Of a DNA stretch of 64,000 nucleotides, positions 62,199-64,000 are shown one piece after another (position 1 is the stretch's first letter; the number at the start of each line of letters is the position of its first letter). Where the stretch lies: positions 744,001 through 808,000 of the forward strand of contig NZ_CP042412.1 of assembly GCF_007954505.1 (NCBI RefSeq), read 5' to 3'. A program made the position numbers and the translations under genes. The notes under the pieces are model-generated. The model did not search any database and was not told the DNA's origin. It saw nothing but the letters and a program-made list of their open reading frames with translations. Source of the DNA: Microbacterium sp. CBA3102 (GTDB lineage: Bacteria > Actinomycetota > Actinomycetes > Actinomycetales > Microbacteriaceae).

Positions 62199-64000
62199 GC
62201 GGTCATGTCGAGTCCGCTGTGCGTGCGCTGATCGACAGGGTCGGCGGCGATGCGGCGACGGTGAGGATCGAAATCCTGCAGGAGGCCTCCTCCGGCTCAC
62301 GCATCGCGGGATTCGAGGCGAGCGAGGGCGTGCTCACCCTACGTGGATCCGATGCCTCAGCGGCAGCGAGCGCCTTCGCCCGCTATCTGCATTCACAGGG
62401 TCACCGCATCACCTGGGAGTCCCCGCGGCCGATCCGACCTCTCACGCCCTGGCCCGACGCGGACAGAACCGACGTGCGTACGCCGTTCGCGATCCGATAC
62501 CACCTGAACGTCGTCACGCACGGGTACTCGACGCCGTACTGGGATTGGGCTCGGTGGGAGCAGGAGCTCGATTGGATGGCGTTGCATGGCGTGACTCACC
62601 CGCTCGTCCTCACAGGCTACGAAGCGGTTCTCGCTGAGACTCTGGGGCTCCTCGGCATCGACGGGGCCATCGCTCGAACCTGGATAGGCAGCGCTGCGCA
62701 CCTTCCCTGGATGTCTATGGGAGGGGTTCACGACTTCGGCGGACCGCTCCCGTCACGGTGGGATGAGCGCCGACTCGCGCTCGCTCGTCGGATCATCGCG
62801 CGTGCACGCGAGCTCGGCATGACACCCGTGCTGCCGTTGCCCGGTGGGCATCTGCCCGCCGCAGTGACGGGCGACGAGGCCGCCGAGATCGAGTGGCAGG
62901 GCTGGCGAACACCGATGCTCGACCCCGCCTCGCCCGCGTTCGCGCACATGCTAAGGCTGTTCCTCGAGACCCAGCGCAGGTTGCTCGGTGACCCCGGGCC
63001 CGAGCCCGTGTTCGCCGTGGATCCCTACATCGAATCCCTCCCGCCGTCCACGGACTCGGCGCAGCTCGCAGCCGCGGGCGCGGGGGTGCACACGGCGATC
63101 ACGGCTATTTACCCCGCGGCGACGTGGCTGCTGCAGGGCTGGCCGTTCCACTACCACCGCGCCTTCTGGACGTCAGATCGCGTCGGCGCCTACCTGTCGC
63201 GCATTCCGCACGAGCGACTTTTGCTGATCGACCTCTGGGGCGAGCACGCACCGATGTGGCGAGAGGGGATGCACGGGCGTCGTTGGCTGTGGACCGCCGT
63301 GCACAACTTCGGCGGACGCTTCGCGCTCTTCGGCGACTTGTGCGGGCTTGCCCGCGACGTCGCCGAACTGCGCGCGCGGCACCCGGAGCGCTTGGAGGGC
63401 ATCGGCGTTGCGCCGGAGGCGATCGAGAACAATACCGTGTTCTACGAGCTCGCCGCCGACCTCGTCTGGGACGACGTGGACGTCGACGCGTGGCTCGACG
63501 ACTTCGCGATGCAGCGGTATGGTGTGGACGACGACGCGGCACGCGAGGCCTGGCGTCTGCTCGGATCCACGCTGTACGGTCGCGGGCGAACCCGATCGAT
63601 CCCGTCACCTGTGATCGCACGGCCATGGAGCGCCGCTGCGCCCTTCGCCTCGCAGCGGCTGGCTGGGGAAGCGCTCGTCGCGGAGCCTGCACGAATGTCG
63701 GCGAACATCGACGCGGAGAACGACCCTGCGGTGTTGGGAGACCTGCCGTCGATCGCGCGCGCAGCCAGCCTCCTGATCTCCCTCGGAACGAAGACGGACT
63801 CACGAGACGCTCAGGAACGAGACGTGGTCGAGCTCACCTCGCACGTGCTTGCGCAGCAGACGCGGCTTCGCATCCGGGGGATCCTTCGGGCTTTCACCGA
63901 CCGTGACGTGAGCACGCTGCGCCGAGAGGGCGCTCGGCTGCACGACGACCTGCTCGCCCTGGACCGGCTGGCAGCCACCAGGCGGGAATCCCGGGTGTCG
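62195..64000 (+). CDS. GH89 alpha-N-acetylglucosaminidase, 3' end cut by window edge
   Basis: 602 codons are visible without a stop. NAGLU-type motifs: YHLNVVTHGYSTPYWDWARW, ELDWMALHGVTHPLVLTG, TWLLQGWPFHYH, and two probable catalytic Glu at residue 280 (PYIESLPP) and 408 (VAPEAIENN), aligned with human NAGLU Glu316 and Glu446. No signal peptide, so it acts on imported sugars in the cytoplasm. ATG overlaps the oxidoreductase stop (ATGA). Codon use has more TTG, CTT, CGA and TCA than core genes in this window, a possible sign of transfer. Family members remove terminal alpha-GlcNAc. Confidence 0.9.
   Translation, partial: MSGHVESAVRALIDRVGGDAATVRIEILQEASSGSRIAGFEASEGVLTLRGSDASAAASAFARYLHSQGHRITWESPRPIRPLTPWPDADRTDVRTPFAIRYHLNVVTHGYSTPYWDWARWEQELDWMALHGVTHPLVLTGYEAVLAETLGLLGIDGAIARTWIGSAAHLPWMSMGGVHDFGGPLPSRWDERRLALARRIIARARELGMTPVLPLPGGHLPAAVTGDEAAEIEWQGWRTPMLDPASPAFAHMLRLFLETQRRLLGDPGPEPVFAVDPYIESLPPSTDSAQLAAAGAGVHTAITAIYPAATWLLQGWPFHYHRAFWTSDRVGAYLSRIPHERLLLIDLWGEHAPMWREGMHGRRWLWTAVHNFGGRFALFGDLCGLARDVAELRARHPERLEGIGVAPEAIENNTVFYELAADLVWDDVDVDAWLDDFAMQRYGVDDDAAREAWRLLGSTLYGRGRTRSIPSPVIARPWSAAAPFASQRLAGEALVAEPARMSANIDAENDPAVLGDLPSIARAASLLISLGTKTDSRDAQERDVVELTSHVLAQQTRLRIRGILRAFTDRDVSTLRREGARLHDDLLALDRLAATRRESRVS

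Overview
The window is 64 kb of high-GC DNA from an actinobacterium, most likely a Microbacterium or close relative in the Microbacteriaceae. This is inferred from base composition, dense GTGA/ATGA gene overlaps, many genes with a TAnnnT hexamer 6-7 nt before the start codon (leaderless-type promoters), zinc-free ribosomal protein paralogues, and gene content. It looks like ordinary chromosome; I see no rRNA, tRNA, CRISPR array, prophage or transposase gene.

Layout. 1-6.2 kb: rhamnose uptake (mutarotase cut by the left edge, lipoprotein, two permeases, double ATPase) with a divergent LacI regulator. 6.2-15.6 kb: DUF1684 protein, SDR protein, isochorismatase-fold hydrolase, a serine-hydrolase lipoprotein that has lost its catalytic motifs, DUF2470 protein, heme oxygenase behind a DtxR-like box, PIF1-like helicase, a membrane-anchored unknown, and a CopD-CtaG fusion. 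15.6-18.2 kb: HU protein, a DUF559/AbiEi-type nuclease gene flanked on both sides by an unusual palindromic repeat, and rpsN-rpmG-rpmB. 18.3-26.9 kb: galactoside utilisation (GH36 alpha-galactosidase, ABC importer, GH42 beta-galactosidase, LacI regulator with two palindromic operators). 26.8-34.6 kb: 3-methyladenine glycosylase, a membrane-anchored propeller protein, a TIGR03943/DUF318 pair, a Fur-family (probably Zur) regulator, and a ZnuABC-type zinc importer behind a Zur-like box. 34.7-40.9 kb: alpha-glucoside utilisation (GH13, ABC importer, ROK regulator with a clear operator). 40.9-48.5 kb: BCCT transporter, 2-oxoacid dehydrogenase E1a-E1b-E2, HisC-like aminotransferase, Phd/Doc-like toxin-antitoxin pair. 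48.5-52.6 kb: small membrane protein, alpha/beta hydrolase with a WXG-like partner, low-molecular-weight phosphatase, and purB with an apparent CTG start. 52.6-64 kb: two secreted phosphoesterases, a double-length Lrp/AsnC regulator, a sugar ABC importer, a Gfo/Idh/MocA oxidoreductase and a GH89 alpha-N-acetylglucosaminidase that runs off the right edge.

Taken together this is a sugar-scavenging region: four carbohydrate ABC systems, each with its own regulator type (LacI, LacI, ROK, Lrp), and a zinc/iron homeostasis block. The imported galactosides, alpha-glucosides and GlcNAc-containing sugars would be split in the cytoplasm, because none of the glycosidases has a signal peptide. The parts least explained by known biology are the repeat-flanked nuclease at 16.1-17.4 kb and the phosphoesterase/GH89 cluster at the right end.
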